Assembly: GCF_002263515.1 (NCBI RefSeq)
Contig: NZ_CP022752.1
Span: 496,001 to 560,000 of the forward strand
Reading direction: 5' to 3'
Length of the DNA: 64,000 nucleotides
DNA from: Actinopolyspora erythraea
Lineage (GTDB): Bacteria; Actinomycetota; Actinomycetes; Mycobacteriales; Pseudonocardiaceae
Made by a program: the position numbers and the translations under genes. The notes under the pieces were generated by a model, which did no database searches, was not told the DNA's origin, and saw nothing but the letters and a program-made list of their open reading frames with translations. Shown here one piece after another: positions 38,798-47,132 of this stretch; within the stretch, counting starts at the first letter, position 1; every line of letters starts with the position of its first letter.

Positions 38798-38970
38798 GGG
38801 TCTTGGTCGTTGAGTTTCTGGGTTCGTGTTTGTGCACGCTCGCAGGATGTTGATGCGGGCGAGCTGCTGTCTTTGGTTGTAGCTGGAGTAGTTGCCGTCT
38901 GAGATCGCCGACCCGGGAGTCCGCACGGTGCGGTCTCTCGTCATACGTCAACTCTCGCTAGGAGACAGAC

Positions 38971-39174
38971 ATGACACAGGGAACCGTGAAGTGGTTTAAC
39001 GCTGAAAAGGGCTTCGGCTTCATCGCCCCGGACGAGGGTGGCCCGGACGTGTTCGTGCACTACTCGGCCATCGACGCCCCGGGCTTCCGCAGCCTGGACG
39101 AGGACCAGCAGGTGAGTTTCGAGTCCAGCCAGGGCAGCAAGGGCCCGCAGGCGGACGTCGTCCGCGCTCTCTGA
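38971..39174 (+). CDS. Cold-shock domain protein (CspA type)
   Basis: This 67-residue single OB-fold protein has [15 protein letters not shown] and DVFVHYSAI, the RNA-binding motifs, and the C-terminal PQADVVRAL typical of the main actinobacterial CspA. The ATG follows GGAGA. A clear promoter and an unusually long leader precede it and a terminator follows, so it is a monocistronic unit. It differs from the copy at 30.5 kb in lacking that protein's extra basic residues. Confidence 0.95.
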   Translation: MTQGTVKWFNAEKGFGFIAPDEGGPDVFVHYSAIDAPGFRSLDEDQQVSFESSQGSKGPQADVVRAL

Positions 39175-39198
39175 GTCCGCTCGCAGAGCTTTCCCGAT

Positions 39199-39226
39199 GG
39201 CTCCCCGTCCTCAAGGGCGGGGAGCC
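39199..39226 (+). terminator. Terminator of the cold-shock gene
   Basis: GGCTCCCCG pairs with CGGGGAGCC around a short CCTCAAGGG-containing loop, followed by CCGGCTTTT, 25 bases past the stop. Confidence 0.8.
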
Positions 39227-39657
39227 ACCGGCTTTTCGGGGCGGCTGATCCCGCCCGACCTCATCTCGCGGATCGCCCGGACGTTCGGTAGTTCGGCGGT
39301 GCGATCCGAAGGAGCAGTATCAACACATCCACACCTTCGCGTCACGTTCGGCCGCAGAGCCACGTCAAATCGGGCCACCGCCCGTTGCCGTCGTCCCGTG
39401 GACGCTCCCCCGTTCCGAGTACGGTCAGCCCGGTCCAGTTCCTGGAACCCGCGCACGCGCGGGAGCTGCCCGAACAGCCCTCCCCGGTGGCCGATCACAG
39501 CGATGCCGCGATGCGGGGACTGCGCGCCCCGTTCGATGCCGACCCCTTCCGGGTCCCCTGAGCGGACTTGTCCATCCCCGCTCCTCCAGGGCGGGTATCG
39601 ACACCGTCGCCTAGAACGAGAGCGCTGCCACCGGCCTCGGCATCCGCGCTCGATGGT

Positions 39658-39679
39658 GATGCCCCACTTTCGGGGCATC
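39658..39679. repeat. 8-bp-stem hairpin GATGCCCC/GGGGCATC
   Basis: A perfect inverted repeat with the loop ACTTTC, within the geneless stretch. The motif CCACTTTCG or close variants recur at 39664, 39772 and 40341. Confidence 0.6.
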
Positions 39680-40171
39680 CGGGGCGCCGCCGAGGTGATC
39701 ACCACTTTCTCGACGTCGTCGTCGACCCCCCGGACGCCACGCTCTCCCGGTTCGGTCCTGAAGGGGCTTCGCCACTTTCGAGTGGACCGATCCGTCCTGT
39801 TCGGATGCTCTCGCGTCGAGAATCCCGCCGGGACGAGCGCTGAGTACGAACCGAGCCGCCGGAGTGTCTTACTCACGTCGCACCACTGGCGGCTCACGCT
39901 CGGGAGTGGAGTTGTTCCCGGTGTCCCCGACACCTGGAACGGGTGACTCCGCTGACCGGCTTCACAGGATCCGAGAGGTTGGCGAGAGTCCGGCCCTTCC
40001 AGCGAGCGGGCTGATGGCGTCGGGTTCGCTCGTCGCGGTGACGGTGCTGCCCGTGCTTGGGACCGAGACTCGCTCAGCCGGTTACCTGACCGCCACTGGT
40101 TCGAGCCGGGGCGCGCTCACCGGCTCGTGAAGTCCAGCCCCGGTTCGGTTGATTGAACAGCCAGCGGCACA

Positions 40172-40197
40172 GCGTCCTCGGAGGCCTCCGAGGACGC
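40172..40197. repeat. 26-bp perfect palindrome
   Basis: GCGTCCTCGGAGG followed by CCTCCGAGGACGC with no loop. It is likely a protein-binding site or cruciform; no adjacent gene start supports a specific regulator. Confidence 0.65.
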
Positions 40198-40588
40198 CGC
40201 TCGTGCGCGGTTGTTGTCAACGTGTCCCCCTTGTCGTTCGGAAGCCGCGGTCGATGTCGGTGATCCCCCAGCCGCTACGGGCGAGATCGAAGTCGAACGT
40301 GTCAGAGCGCTTCGGTGCTGTGGGGGGATGGCGAGCAACTCAGCCACTTTCGTGTGACACAGGTGGGCGAGCCGTCGTCCCCGCACCGTTGTGGAGGGAA
40401 ATCCCCCTGTCGCGGAGGTTCTCCGCTGGTCCTCGGGTTCGCTCGGTTTCCCCGCGACGACGTCACCGGAGAACCCCCGGGATCACCGGGCAACCGCACC
40501 CGGGGCCGTCCTCGGCCGGTGCTCGGTGCGGTGTCGGTTTCTCGCGGGATCGCCGTCGTCGCGCTACGCGCCGCCGCGCGGCAGCGCC

Positions 40589-41293
40589 TCACCGACAGTC
40601 GGTTCGATGACGCAGGTCGAAAAGCCTGCGGCAGAACGGGTCGGGGTCCGTCTCGTGGTACTCCCAGGCGGCGGGGAGGTCCTCATCCAGACGGTTCATG
40701 AGCTCGGGGACGAGCTCGGCGCCGTGGCCGACATCGAGGTCGACGCCGAGCGTTCCGGGATCGGCGGGGGAGTCGAGGTAGAGCCTCACCCACTGCGTCT
40801 CCGCGTCGAGCAGCCACGCGAATCCCACCAGGCGAGTCGTTCCGGCGGGTGGCAGCGGAGCCGTCCCCCGGAACGCGGCGGTGAGCAGGGTGGTGCGCAA
40901 CGAGTCCTGGAACGACTCCAACGGGGGATCGTCGACGAAATCGCCGCTGTTCCGCACGGGACATCCGTGCAGCTGTCCCACCACGTCGAGTTCGTCGAAC
41001 CGGCCGCGATCGTGCCTGCGCAGTGATTCCGAACGGCGCAGCACCAGCAGCACGTCGTCGTAGGTGCGCGGACTACCGTCCGATTTCAGCAGTGGTGTCC
41101 GCAGCGCGTACCGCTCGCCAGGTTGGTTCCGCGGCGCCAGCCCCAGCCAGAGCACGTCCGGCTCGGGACGTACGACCGCCTGGAGGGTCGCGGTGGTTCC
41201 CTGCGAGATCCCCATGGTCAGCGTGACGAGGTCGCGAACCAGCGCCGCGCAGGCCCACTCGAGGTCTGCTCCGAAGGGTGTCTTTCCTGGCAA
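40589..41293 (-). CDS. Hypothetical protein, 234 residues
   Basis: No recognised domain. The sequence has regular mixed alpha/beta character (LLVLRRSESLRRHDRGRFDELDVVGQLHG, TTRLVGFAWLLDAETQWVRLYLDSP) and an acidic C-terminal half, and shows the strong third-position G/C bias of a real gene. No signal peptide or membrane helix is visible. It begins at a TTG preceded by GAGGTAT. The next gene upstream, a small membrane protein on the same strand, ends 9 bases before it, so the two are probably cotranscribed. Confidence 0.65.
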   Translation of the reverse strand: MPGKTPFGADLEWACAALVRDLVTLTMGISQGTTATLQAVVRPEPDVLWLGLAPRNQPGERYALRTPLLKSDGSPRTYDDVLLVLRRSESLRRHDRGRFDELDVVGQLHGCPVRNSGDFVDDPPLESFQDSLRTTLLTAAFRGTAPLPPAGTTRLVGFAWLLDAETQWVRLYLDSPADPGTLGVDLDVGHGAELVPELMNRLDEDLPAAWEYHETDPDPFCRRLFDLRHRTDCR

Positions 41294-41302
41294 CCGGATA
41301 CC

Positions 41303-41503
41303 TCAGCGAGTCTTCTGCACGCTCAGCCAGAGGGTCAGGAAACAGAAGCCGAAGACCAGAAAAGGGCCTATGACGCTCGCGTAATTCCGCGATGTCGTGA
41401 GATGCAGAATTATCATGACGACGGCCGCGGCGAAGAAAAGAAAAGCGGCCAAGCTGGACCAGACTCTGGTCGCCTTTTCGGAATTTCCCGTCGGGTCGGA
41501 CAC
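41303..41503 (-). CDS. Small two-helix membrane protein
   Basis: The 66-residue protein consists of a polar N-terminus (MSDPTGNSEKATR) and two membrane helices (VWSSLAAFLFFAAAVVMIILHL and ASVIGPFLVFGFCFLTLWLSV). The GTG start leaves a compact hairpin-like topology with both ends probably inside. No family is recognised. It probably forms an operon with the downstream 234-residue protein. Codons use more A/T than neighbours, as is common for short membrane proteins. Confidence 0.55.
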   Translation of the reverse strand: MSDPTGNSEKATRVWSSLAAFLFFAAAVVMIILHLTTSRNYASVIGPFLVFGFCFLTLWLSVQKTR

Positions 41504-41752
41504 GGTGCGCCAGTGTATCAGGGGGATCTTCGGGCGACACCAGTGTCGCGCCGGGTTGCCGGTCGGCTCATCACGGGTCAGTCGCTGGGAGAACATTCCC
41601 CGTATCCGGGGTGACTTCCCGGTCGTCTTCCGCCGGGTGCCCCGTCGTGCTTCGAACGGTCGCGACGAATTCCCGGCGGATCGGGGAGCGGCGGCACCGA
41701 GCGGAACTCCTCCCGGCGCCACCGCCCGTCGGTCGTGTTTTCGCGTTCCGGA

Positions 41753-42007
41753 CTATTCCGCTTTGTTTTCCTCCGGATCGAGCACGGTTTTCCAGGCACT
41801 TTCCTGCGGTTCGGTCATTCCGCCGATCACGAACTCGCCTTCCTCGTTGAAGATCGGTCCGCCGGCCTGGGCGGTGGCCGCCGCTTGCGCGAGGGTGGCG
41901 TGCACCTGGGCGTAGGCGACGTAGGTGCGTTCCCTGTCCTGGTCCCCCTGCTCCGGGGCCTCGTCCAGCAGGCGTTGCGCGGTCTTGAAGTGTTCGGGCC
42001 CGGTCAT
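41753..42007 (-). CDS. Small acidic hypothetical protein
   Basis: The 84-residue protein begins MTGPEHFKTAQRLLDEAPEQGDQDR, a start shared by many small actinobacterial proteins of unknown role. It then has an alanine-rich helix (VAYAQVHATLAQAAATAQ) and the tail FVIGGMTEPQESAWKTVLDPEENKAE. It is soluble and strongly acidic. The ATG at GGTATG with a weak ribosome site is preferred over the longer opening to 42151, whose product is Arg/Pro/His-rich. It stands alone between the small membrane protein and the esterase gene. Confidence 0.6.
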   Translation of the reverse strand: MTGPEHFKTAQRLLDEAPEQGDQDRERTYVAYAQVHATLAQAAATAQAGGPIFNEEGEFVIGGMTEPQESAWKTVLDPEENKAE

Positions 42008-42191
42008 ACCGGCCAGCCTGCCAGACCGGGATTCCCCGTCCCACGGCCGTGTGCTCGGCCTCTCGGAACGCTTCGTGGGCAGGGGAGGATGCCCTCGGTG
42101 TTCTCCGCCCCGGTGCGCTCCGGTGGCTCCCACCGGGCGGGTTCCGGTCACCCGAAACCGAGGTGCCGGCCACCCGAGCCGAAACCTCCGG

Positions 42192-43433
42192 TCAGTACAG
42201 CTCGTTCAGCTCGACCGCCCGCCCCATGGCGGCCAGCCCGGCGTCGTCGGGGTGCACGTGGTCGCCGGTGTCGTAGCGCGGTGCCAGCCGTTCCGGGTGG
42301 CTCGGGTCGCGGAGCACGGCGTCGAACACGCCGGACTCGCGGATCCACTCGTTGACCGCCCGCCGGTCGGCCTCACCCGCCGCGTTGTAACGCGGGGCTC
42401 CTTCGAACGGGGTGAGTGTCGCGCCCACGACGCGGATGCCCGCCTCGTGGGCCCGCGCGACCAGCTGTTCGTACACCCCGACGAGCTCGCGCGGTTGCAC
42501 CGCTCCCGCACTGTGGTGGATGTCGTTGATGCCCTCCAGCAGCACCACGGTTCGCACACCGGTCTGGGAGAGAATGTCGCGCTCGAACCGCGCGATCGCG
42601 GGTTCACCGCCGAGACCGGCGTCGGTCAGCAGGCGGTTCGCGCTCAGGCCCGCGTTGAGCACTCCGAGCTCGCGCGGTTCCGGTCGCTTCAGCAGCCGGT
42701 CAGCGACCACGTCCGGGTAGCGCCGGTTCGCGTCCAGGGTGGACTTGACACCGTCGGTGATCGAGTCGCCGAAGAAGACCACCGAACCGGCGGCCTTGGT
42801 TCGGACGTCGACGCCGTCCAGGAAGTACCGTGCCGTGCCGATCGAGTCGTAGTTCCGCCCCGGGGATCCGGTGGCGTCGCCGGGAGCGACGAAGGTCGTC
42901 GACCTGCCCTCGTAGTGCACCGAGGGCTGTCCGGTGGGTTCGGGCAGGTAAACGCTGATGACCAGATCGCTGTTGTCGGCCACGTCCAGTTCGACCGGGT
43001 CCGAGACCCACTCCGCGCCCACCGGGACGGTGGTCGAGGAGCGGCCGTCGAACGTCACCGGTACGGCGGCGCGTGGGTCGACGTCCGGTGTGCCCCGGCC
43101 GCCCCGGCGTGGGGCCACCGTCACCGCACCCACGGGCAGCGGCTTCGTGCCGTGGACGTTCGTCAGGCGCAGCCGGAACCGGTCCCCGCCCACCGAGAGG
43201 TGCGCGACCTGGCGCAGCGTCTGGTCGCGGAAGCGTCGCACCTCCGGACGGTGGTCCGGCGGCGTGACCGAGGCGGCCCAGGAGCCCACCCACTCCGTCC
43301 CGCCGCTGTGGGGCGGGGGCCGGTGGTCGGCTGCCGAGGACGGTGTGACCAGCAGCAGTGTGGTGGCGGCGAGGGTCAGGAAGTACCAGAGCCCCCTGCG
43401 GGGAGCCGTGCTCGCTGAGTTGGGTGCGGACAA
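42192..43433 (-). CDS. Secreted SGNH/GDSL-family esterase
   Basis: The 413-residue protein has a signal peptide (LWYFLTLAATTLLLVTPSSAA) and an N-terminal beta-sandwich-like region (about 45-190) followed by an SGNH hydrolase domain. GDSITDG carries the catalytic Ser, VLNAGLSANRLL the Gly, EGINDI the Asn, and DHVHPDDAG the Asp-His pair. The family hydrolyses acyl or acetyl esters of polysaccharides or lipids outside the cell. A near-perfect LacI-family operator lies about 45 bases before the start, so induction by a sugar is likely. Confidence 0.88.
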   Translation of the reverse strand: MSAPNSASTAPRRGLWYFLTLAATTLLLVTPSSAADHRPPPHSGGTEWVGSWAASVTPPDHRPEVRRFRDQTLRQVAHLSVGGDRFRLRLTNVHGTKPLPVGAVTVAPRRGGRGTPDVDPRAAVPVTFDGRSSTTVPVGAEWVSDPVELDVADNSDLVISVYLPEPTGQPSVHYEGRSTTFVAPGDATGSPGRNYDSIGTARYFLDGVDVRTKAAGSVVFFGDSITDGVKSTLDANRRYPDVVADRLLKRPEPRELGVLNAGLSANRLLTDAGLGGEPAIARFERDILSQTGVRTVVLLEGINDIHHSAGAVQPRELVGVYEQLVARAHEAGIRVVGATLTPFEGAPRYNAAGEADRRAVNEWIRESGVFDAVLRDPSHPERLAPRYDTGDHVHPDDAGLAAMGRAVELNELY

Positions 43434-43477
43434 GGCGGACCGCCCTCGGTAGTGGTCGTCGCGGGAGCATCCCGCGA

Positions 43478-43491
43478 TTGAATCGTTTCAA
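43478..43491. promoter_or_regulatory. LacI-family operator before the esterase gene
   Basis: TTGAATCGTTTCAA differs from the symmetric TTGAAACGTTTCAA by one base. It is followed by CGAAACC and preceded by a perfect TCGCGGGA/TCCCGCGA hairpin. No lacI-type gene is in the window. Confidence 0.55.
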
Positions 43492-43642
43492 ACGAAACCT
43501 ATTACCGGGTCGGTCAGTGGGCAATGCTCCGGGTGGCGGTACCGGTTAACACCCTCGTGGTCCGAAGAACTCGGTTCCCGGAGACCAGTACGGAAGCTCG
43601 TCCGGTGCGGATGACCGGTCGCGGCCCGGAGCGTCCGATCCC

Positions 43643-43672
43643 TCGCGGGCCCGAGGGGGACCGGGCCCGCGA
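43643..43672. terminator. Hairpin terminator after the cysteine dioxygenase gene
   Basis: TCGCGGGCCCG pairs with CGGGCCCGCGA around an 8-base loop, 28 bases past the stop of the leftward gene. Confidence 0.6.
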
Positions 43673-43699
43673 GATGCGGAACCGGAGTCGTGGTGCTCG

Positions 43700-44590
43700 T
43701 CAGCCGGCGGAAGCGACGTGCGTCATGGCCGCGCGCAGCGCAGGCCAGGAGAGGTCGGAGTAGGTCGTGAACTCCTTGAGCTCGTGCGTCCTCTCGTCGA
43801 TGTACGAGAAGGAGTCACGCGAGAGGACGGCGGGCACGGGTTCCTCCCCCGTGGTCTCCGTCTCGTTGAGGTAGACGTGGAAGCTGGCGCCGAAGTCCCC
43901 GGTGTCGTTCAGCAGGGCAGTGGGCTGTTCTCCGCCGTCCAGGGGGCAGAACACCTTGTGCACCGCGTACTGCTTCTTGGACAGCCAGGCGCACTGTCCC
44001 GGGGTGAGCGTGACCAGTCCGCGCTTGGTGGCGTTCCAGTCCAGCTTCTCGTAGCACATGACATCCAGCTGACCGGCCAGGCAGTGGATGATTCCCGTGG
44101 TGTCCCCGTGCGAGTGCATCGGCGAGTAGTGCTGCGCGGGCCAGATCTCCAGCACCGCCGGTGAGCCGAAGTTGGCCTGCTTCGTCTCGTCGAAACCGTA
44201 GGGCTCGGCCCAGTCGTCGTAGAGGCCCTTCCCCGTGCAGGCCACGCGGATGTAAGGCGGGTGGGTGTCGTCCTCTTCGGCCTTTCTGACCAGTATGCTG
44301 CGCAGCAGCGGAGCAGCGGCACCCCAGCCAGGGGCGAGCAGGGAGCGAATGGCCTGGACCTCCCACGACGCCAGTCGCAGGTTCGCGGCTTTGCGCGCCA
44401 GGTCCATGACCGTCGGTGGGATCATCAGCTGCCGCACGTACTCGTCGAACGAAGCGGCCTGGTCGACCACCAACGAGGGCTGGAGCCTCTCGGCGCGCAT
44501 GCGCAGTTCTCGTTCCTCGTTCCTGTCGATGTAGAACGGTGGTTTCTTCGTCGACGGCGCGGTCTGCTGCGGCACGGTTTGAGTCGTCAT
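43700..44590 (-). CDS. Cysteine dioxygenase-type thiol dioxygenase
   Basis: The 296-residue protein has a cupin core at about residues 125-215: QHYSPMHSHGDTTGIIHCLAG supplies the His metal ligands and LSKKQYAVHKVFCP the third. These Fe(II) enzymes oxidise cysteine, or a related small thiol such as 3-mercaptopropionate, to the sulfinate. The roughly 100-residue N-terminal helical extension (DRNEERELRMRAERLQPSLVV...) is longer than in simple CDOs, so the substrate may differ. The ATG is preceded by GGGAGGATC. It is divergent from purU across about 320 bases. Confidence 0.75.
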   Translation of the reverse strand: MTTQTVPQQTAPSTKKPPFYIDRNEERELRMRAERLQPSLVVDQAASFDEYVRQLMIPPTVMDLARKAANLRLASWEVQAIRSLLAPGWGAAAPLLRSILVRKAEEDDTHPPYIRVACTGKGLYDDWAEPYGFDETKQANFGSPAVLEIWPAQHYSPMHSHGDTTGIIHCLAGQLDVMCYEKLDWNATKRGLVTLTPGQCAWLSKKQYAVHKVFCPLDGGEQPTALLNDTGDFGASFHVYLNETETTGEEPVPAVLSRDSFSYIDERTHELKEFTTYSDLSWPALRAAMTHVASAG

Positions 44591-44910
44591 GGTCGCGATC
44601 CTCCCGGCGGGATCACTTCGAGCGCCGCACAACACGCGCCGCGTCCCCCGGTCAGCGACCGGGTTTCACCCGCGCGGGGGCAGCCATGACATCGCTCACG
44701 GGATCACGCCCCGAGGTGGGGACGAGCGCCGGTGTCGCGGGGGCCGGGGCCGTGCTCGCCTCCGCGAGCGCTGCCCGGCCCGCGGGGTTCCGGCACACTC
44801 CGCCCAGGGGCGGACCCTGTCGGGAGGCCACCGGACCCGCCCCTGAACCTCGTGCCGCTCGCGAGCACAGCGGAAGACAGCACCGAGTACCACCAGGAAG
44901 GAAAACCGAC

Positions 44911-45831
44911 TTGACCATCGACCCGGCGAAATCCGGCGCTGGTTCGCCAGCCTCGCCCCACGACCACGCGTTGCCCGAGAACCACGCTTCCCTGGTCGTG
45001 CGGGGCAGGGACCGGACCGGCATCGTCGCCACCGTCAGCGCGGTGCTGAGCGGCCACGGAGCCAACATCGTCTCGCTGGACCAGTACTCCGACGACCCGC
45101 GGGGCGGAGCGTTCTACCAGCGCACCGTGTTCGGCCTCGACAACCTCAAGGCGGTGCTGCCCACGATCGAACAGGACCTCACCGCCGAGCTGGCCAAGGG
45201 CTTCGATCTCGACTTCACGCTGCGCGACATGTCGCTGCCCAAACGAGTGGCGATCTTCGCCTCGAAGGAGGACCACTGCCTGCTCGACCTGCTGTGGCGG
45301 CACCGGCGGGGCCAGTTGCCCGTGACCATCACGATGGTCGTCTCCAACCACACCGACACCGCCGACGAGGTGCGCGCCTTCGGCATCCCGTTCGTCCACG
45401 TCCCCACGAACGAGATGGGCAAACCCGCCGCCGAGGCCGAACACCTGCGGCTGCTGCGGGGCAACGTCGACTTCGTCGTGCTCGCCCGGTACATGCAGAT
45501 CCTGTCCGGCGACTTCATCGCCCGGCTCGGCGTCCCGATCATCAACATCCACCACTCCTTCCTGCCCGCCTTCATCGGTGCCGCTCCCTACGCCAAGGCC
45601 AAGGAACGCGGGGTCAAACTGGTCGGCGCCACGGCCCACTACGTGACCGAGGACCTCGACGAGGGGCCGATCATCGAACAGGACGTCGTCCGGGTGAGCC
45701 ACGCCGACACCGTCGCCGACATCAGGAGGCGCGGCGCCGACGTCGAGCGCACCGTGCTCGCCCGCGCCGTACGCTGGCACAGCGAGGACCGCGTGATCCG
45801 CAGCGACAACAGCACCATCGTCTTCGCCTGA
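44911..45831 (+). CDS. purU: Formyltetrahydrofolate deformylase
   Basis: The enzyme hydrolyses 10-formyl-THF to THF and formate, balancing one-carbon pools. The 306-residue protein has an N-terminal ACT domain (about 27-105: ASLVVRGRDRTGIVATVSAVLSGHGANIVSLDQYSD) and a formyltransferase-fold domain (about 110-306) with VVSNH, NVDFVVLARYMQILS, INIHHSFLPAFIGAAPYAKA and GATAHYVTEDLDEGPIIEQD, which hold the catalytic Asn-His-Asp. Starts at a TTG with AAGGAAAAC upstream; the open frame before it is Pro/Arg-rich. About 270 bases upstream are noncoding, with no riboswitch recognised. Confidence 0.94.
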   Translation: MTIDPAKSGAGSPASPHDHALPENHASLVVRGRDRTGIVATVSAVLSGHGANIVSLDQYSDDPRGGAFYQRTVFGLDNLKAVLPTIEQDLTAELAKGFDLDFTLRDMSLPKRVAIFASKEDHCLLDLLWRHRRGQLPVTITMVVSNHTDTADEVRAFGIPFVHVPTNEMGKPAAEAEHLRLLRGNVDFVVLARYMQILSGDFIARLGVPIINIHHSFLPAFIGAAPYAKAKERGVKLVGATAHYVTEDLDEGPIIEQDVVRVSHADTVADIRRRGADVERTVLARAVRWHSEDRVIRSDNSTIVFA

Positions 45832-45965
45832 GCCGGTCGTCGGCTCGGGCGGGTGGCGGATGGGCGGGCCGTGTGCCGGTCCGCGCTCGTGCCGATTGGG
45901 CGGCCGCCCCGGCATTCGGGGGCCACGAGGGGTCGCCGTGTCCGCACGAGGTGCACAATGTGGAT

Positions 45966-47132
45966 ATGCGCGAGGCGGACAACACCCTAGAAGGGCTCGT
46001 CGGGTTCGCTCGTGCGCTGCGCCATTCCGGCATGCGGTGCGGCCCGGCCCGGGTGCGTTCCTTTCTGGACGCCACCGAACACGTCGACTTCGCCGACCGC
46101 GACCAGCTCTACTGGGCGGGCAGGCTGACGCTGTGCTCCGACCCGGACGACCTGCCCCGATTCGACGCGGCGTTCCACGCCTGGTTCGGCAGGCTGGTGG
46201 ACTCCCCCGAACCGGGGCGGGAGCAGCGCCGCCGAGTGCGTTCCCGTGCGTTGCCGCTGGGCGGTGAGGAGCCGGAATCGGCTGAGTCGGTCGAGGCCGA
46301 GCAGCTCGCGGCGGCCGGTGACGTCGAAGTGCTGCACCGCCGTGACCTGGCCGAACTCAGTGAGGACGAGCGCGCCCACCTGCGACGGATGATCGCCTGG
46401 TTGGATCCGCGCCCGCCGCGCCGCACCGCCCTGCGGTGGCACCGCTCCCGCGACGGACGGCTCGACCCCGGCGGGACCATGCGCGCCATGATCCGAGGCG
46501 GTGGGGAACCGGTGCGGCTCGTGCGCCGCACGCGGGGGGAGCGCCCCCGCAAGGTCGTGCTGCTGATCGACGTGTCGGGATCCATGAGTCCCTACGCCGA
46601 TGCGCTGCTGCGGTTCGCGCACGTGGTGGTGCGCGCGGCTCCGTCGACCACCGAGGTGTTCACGCTGGGTACCAGGCTGACCCGGGTGACCAGGCAGTTG
46701 CGCCAGCGCGATCCGGAGTTCGCGCTCACCGCGGCGGGACGGGCGGTACCGGACTTCTCCGGGGGCACGCGGTTGGGAAGCACGCTGCGGGCGTTCCTGG
46801 ACCGGTGGGGGCGGCGCGGTGCGGCGCGGCAGGCCGTGGTGGTGTTGTTCTCGGACGGTTGGGAGCGGGGCGACACCGGTGAACTCGCCGAACAGATGCG
46901 CGGCCTGCGCAGGCTGGCCCATGCCGTGCTGTGGGCGAACCCGCACGCGGGGCACGAGGGCTACGAGCCGGTGCAGTCGGGTATAGCGGCGGCGCTGCCC
47001 CACGTGGACGGCCTCGTGGCCGGGCACAGCCTCGCGGCACTGCGCGAGCTGTGGCGGCGGGTTCGGAGCTGTTCGGAGTCGGCCTCCCCGGCGCGGTCCG
47101 CTGGAGAACCCGTGGAGGTGAGTGGTGCGTGA
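45966..47132 (+). CDS. VWA-domain protein, CoxE-like
   Basis: The 388-residue protein pairs with MoxR ATPases in maturation of molybdenum hydroxylases. The N-terminal half (LEGLVGFARALRHSGMRCGPARV...) is the usual helical CoxE region. The C-terminal von Willebrand A domain has the MIDAS DVSGSMSPYADALLRFAHVV and SGGTRLGSTLRAFLDRW, then VVLFSDGWERGDTGEL. The start is ATG with an alternative GTG two codons earlier. Its stop overlaps the start of the damaged xdhC gene, the standard cox-cluster order. Confidence 0.88.
   Translation: MREADNTLEGLVGFARALRHSGMRCGPARVRSFLDATEHVDFADRDQLYWAGRLTLCSDPDDLPRFDAAFHAWFGRLVDSPEPGREQRRRVRSRALPLGGEEPESAESVEAEQLAAAGDVEVLHRRDLAELSEDERAHLRRMIAWLDPRPPRRTALRWHRSRDGRLDPGGTMRAMIRGGGEPVRLVRRTRGERPRKVVLLIDVSGSMSPYADALLRFAHVVVRAAPSTTEVFTLGTRLTRVTRQLRQRDPEFALTAAGRAVPDFSGGTRLGSTLRAFLDRWGRRGAARQAVVVLFSDGWERGDTGELAEQMRGLRRLAHAVLWANPHAGHEGYEPVQSGIAAALPHVDGLVAGHSLAALRELWRRVRSCSESASPARSAGEPVEVSGA

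Larger units (their letters stand above)
39230..40588. other. 1.36-kb stretch without a convincing gene
   Basis: Long open frames exist on both strands (39211-39933 minus, 39197-39946 plus), but their codons lack the G/C third-position bias of genes nearby and neither protein looks real. Third positions in the leftward frame are often A or T. Several hairpins occur: GATGCCCC/GGGGCATC at 39658-39679, CCACT-TTCG-AGTGG at 39772-39785, and a 26-base palindrome at 40172-40197. It may be a decayed gene or mobile element, or a noncoding RNA region. Confidence 0.55.

Noticed and set aside
39199..39226. End of an IS200/IS605-type element
   Set aside because: The hairpin after the cold-shock gene looks similar to such ends, but no tnpA or tnpB remnant can be read next to it; a terminator explains it.
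39197..39946. Two long opposing open frames in the 39.2-39.9 kb stretch
   Set aside because: Neither has the third-position G/C bias or any recognisable domain; shadow frames are common at this base composition.
44640..44910. Riboswitch before purU
   Set aside because: The region is GC-rich and could fold, but the conserved blocks of glycine, THF or other known aptamers are absent.
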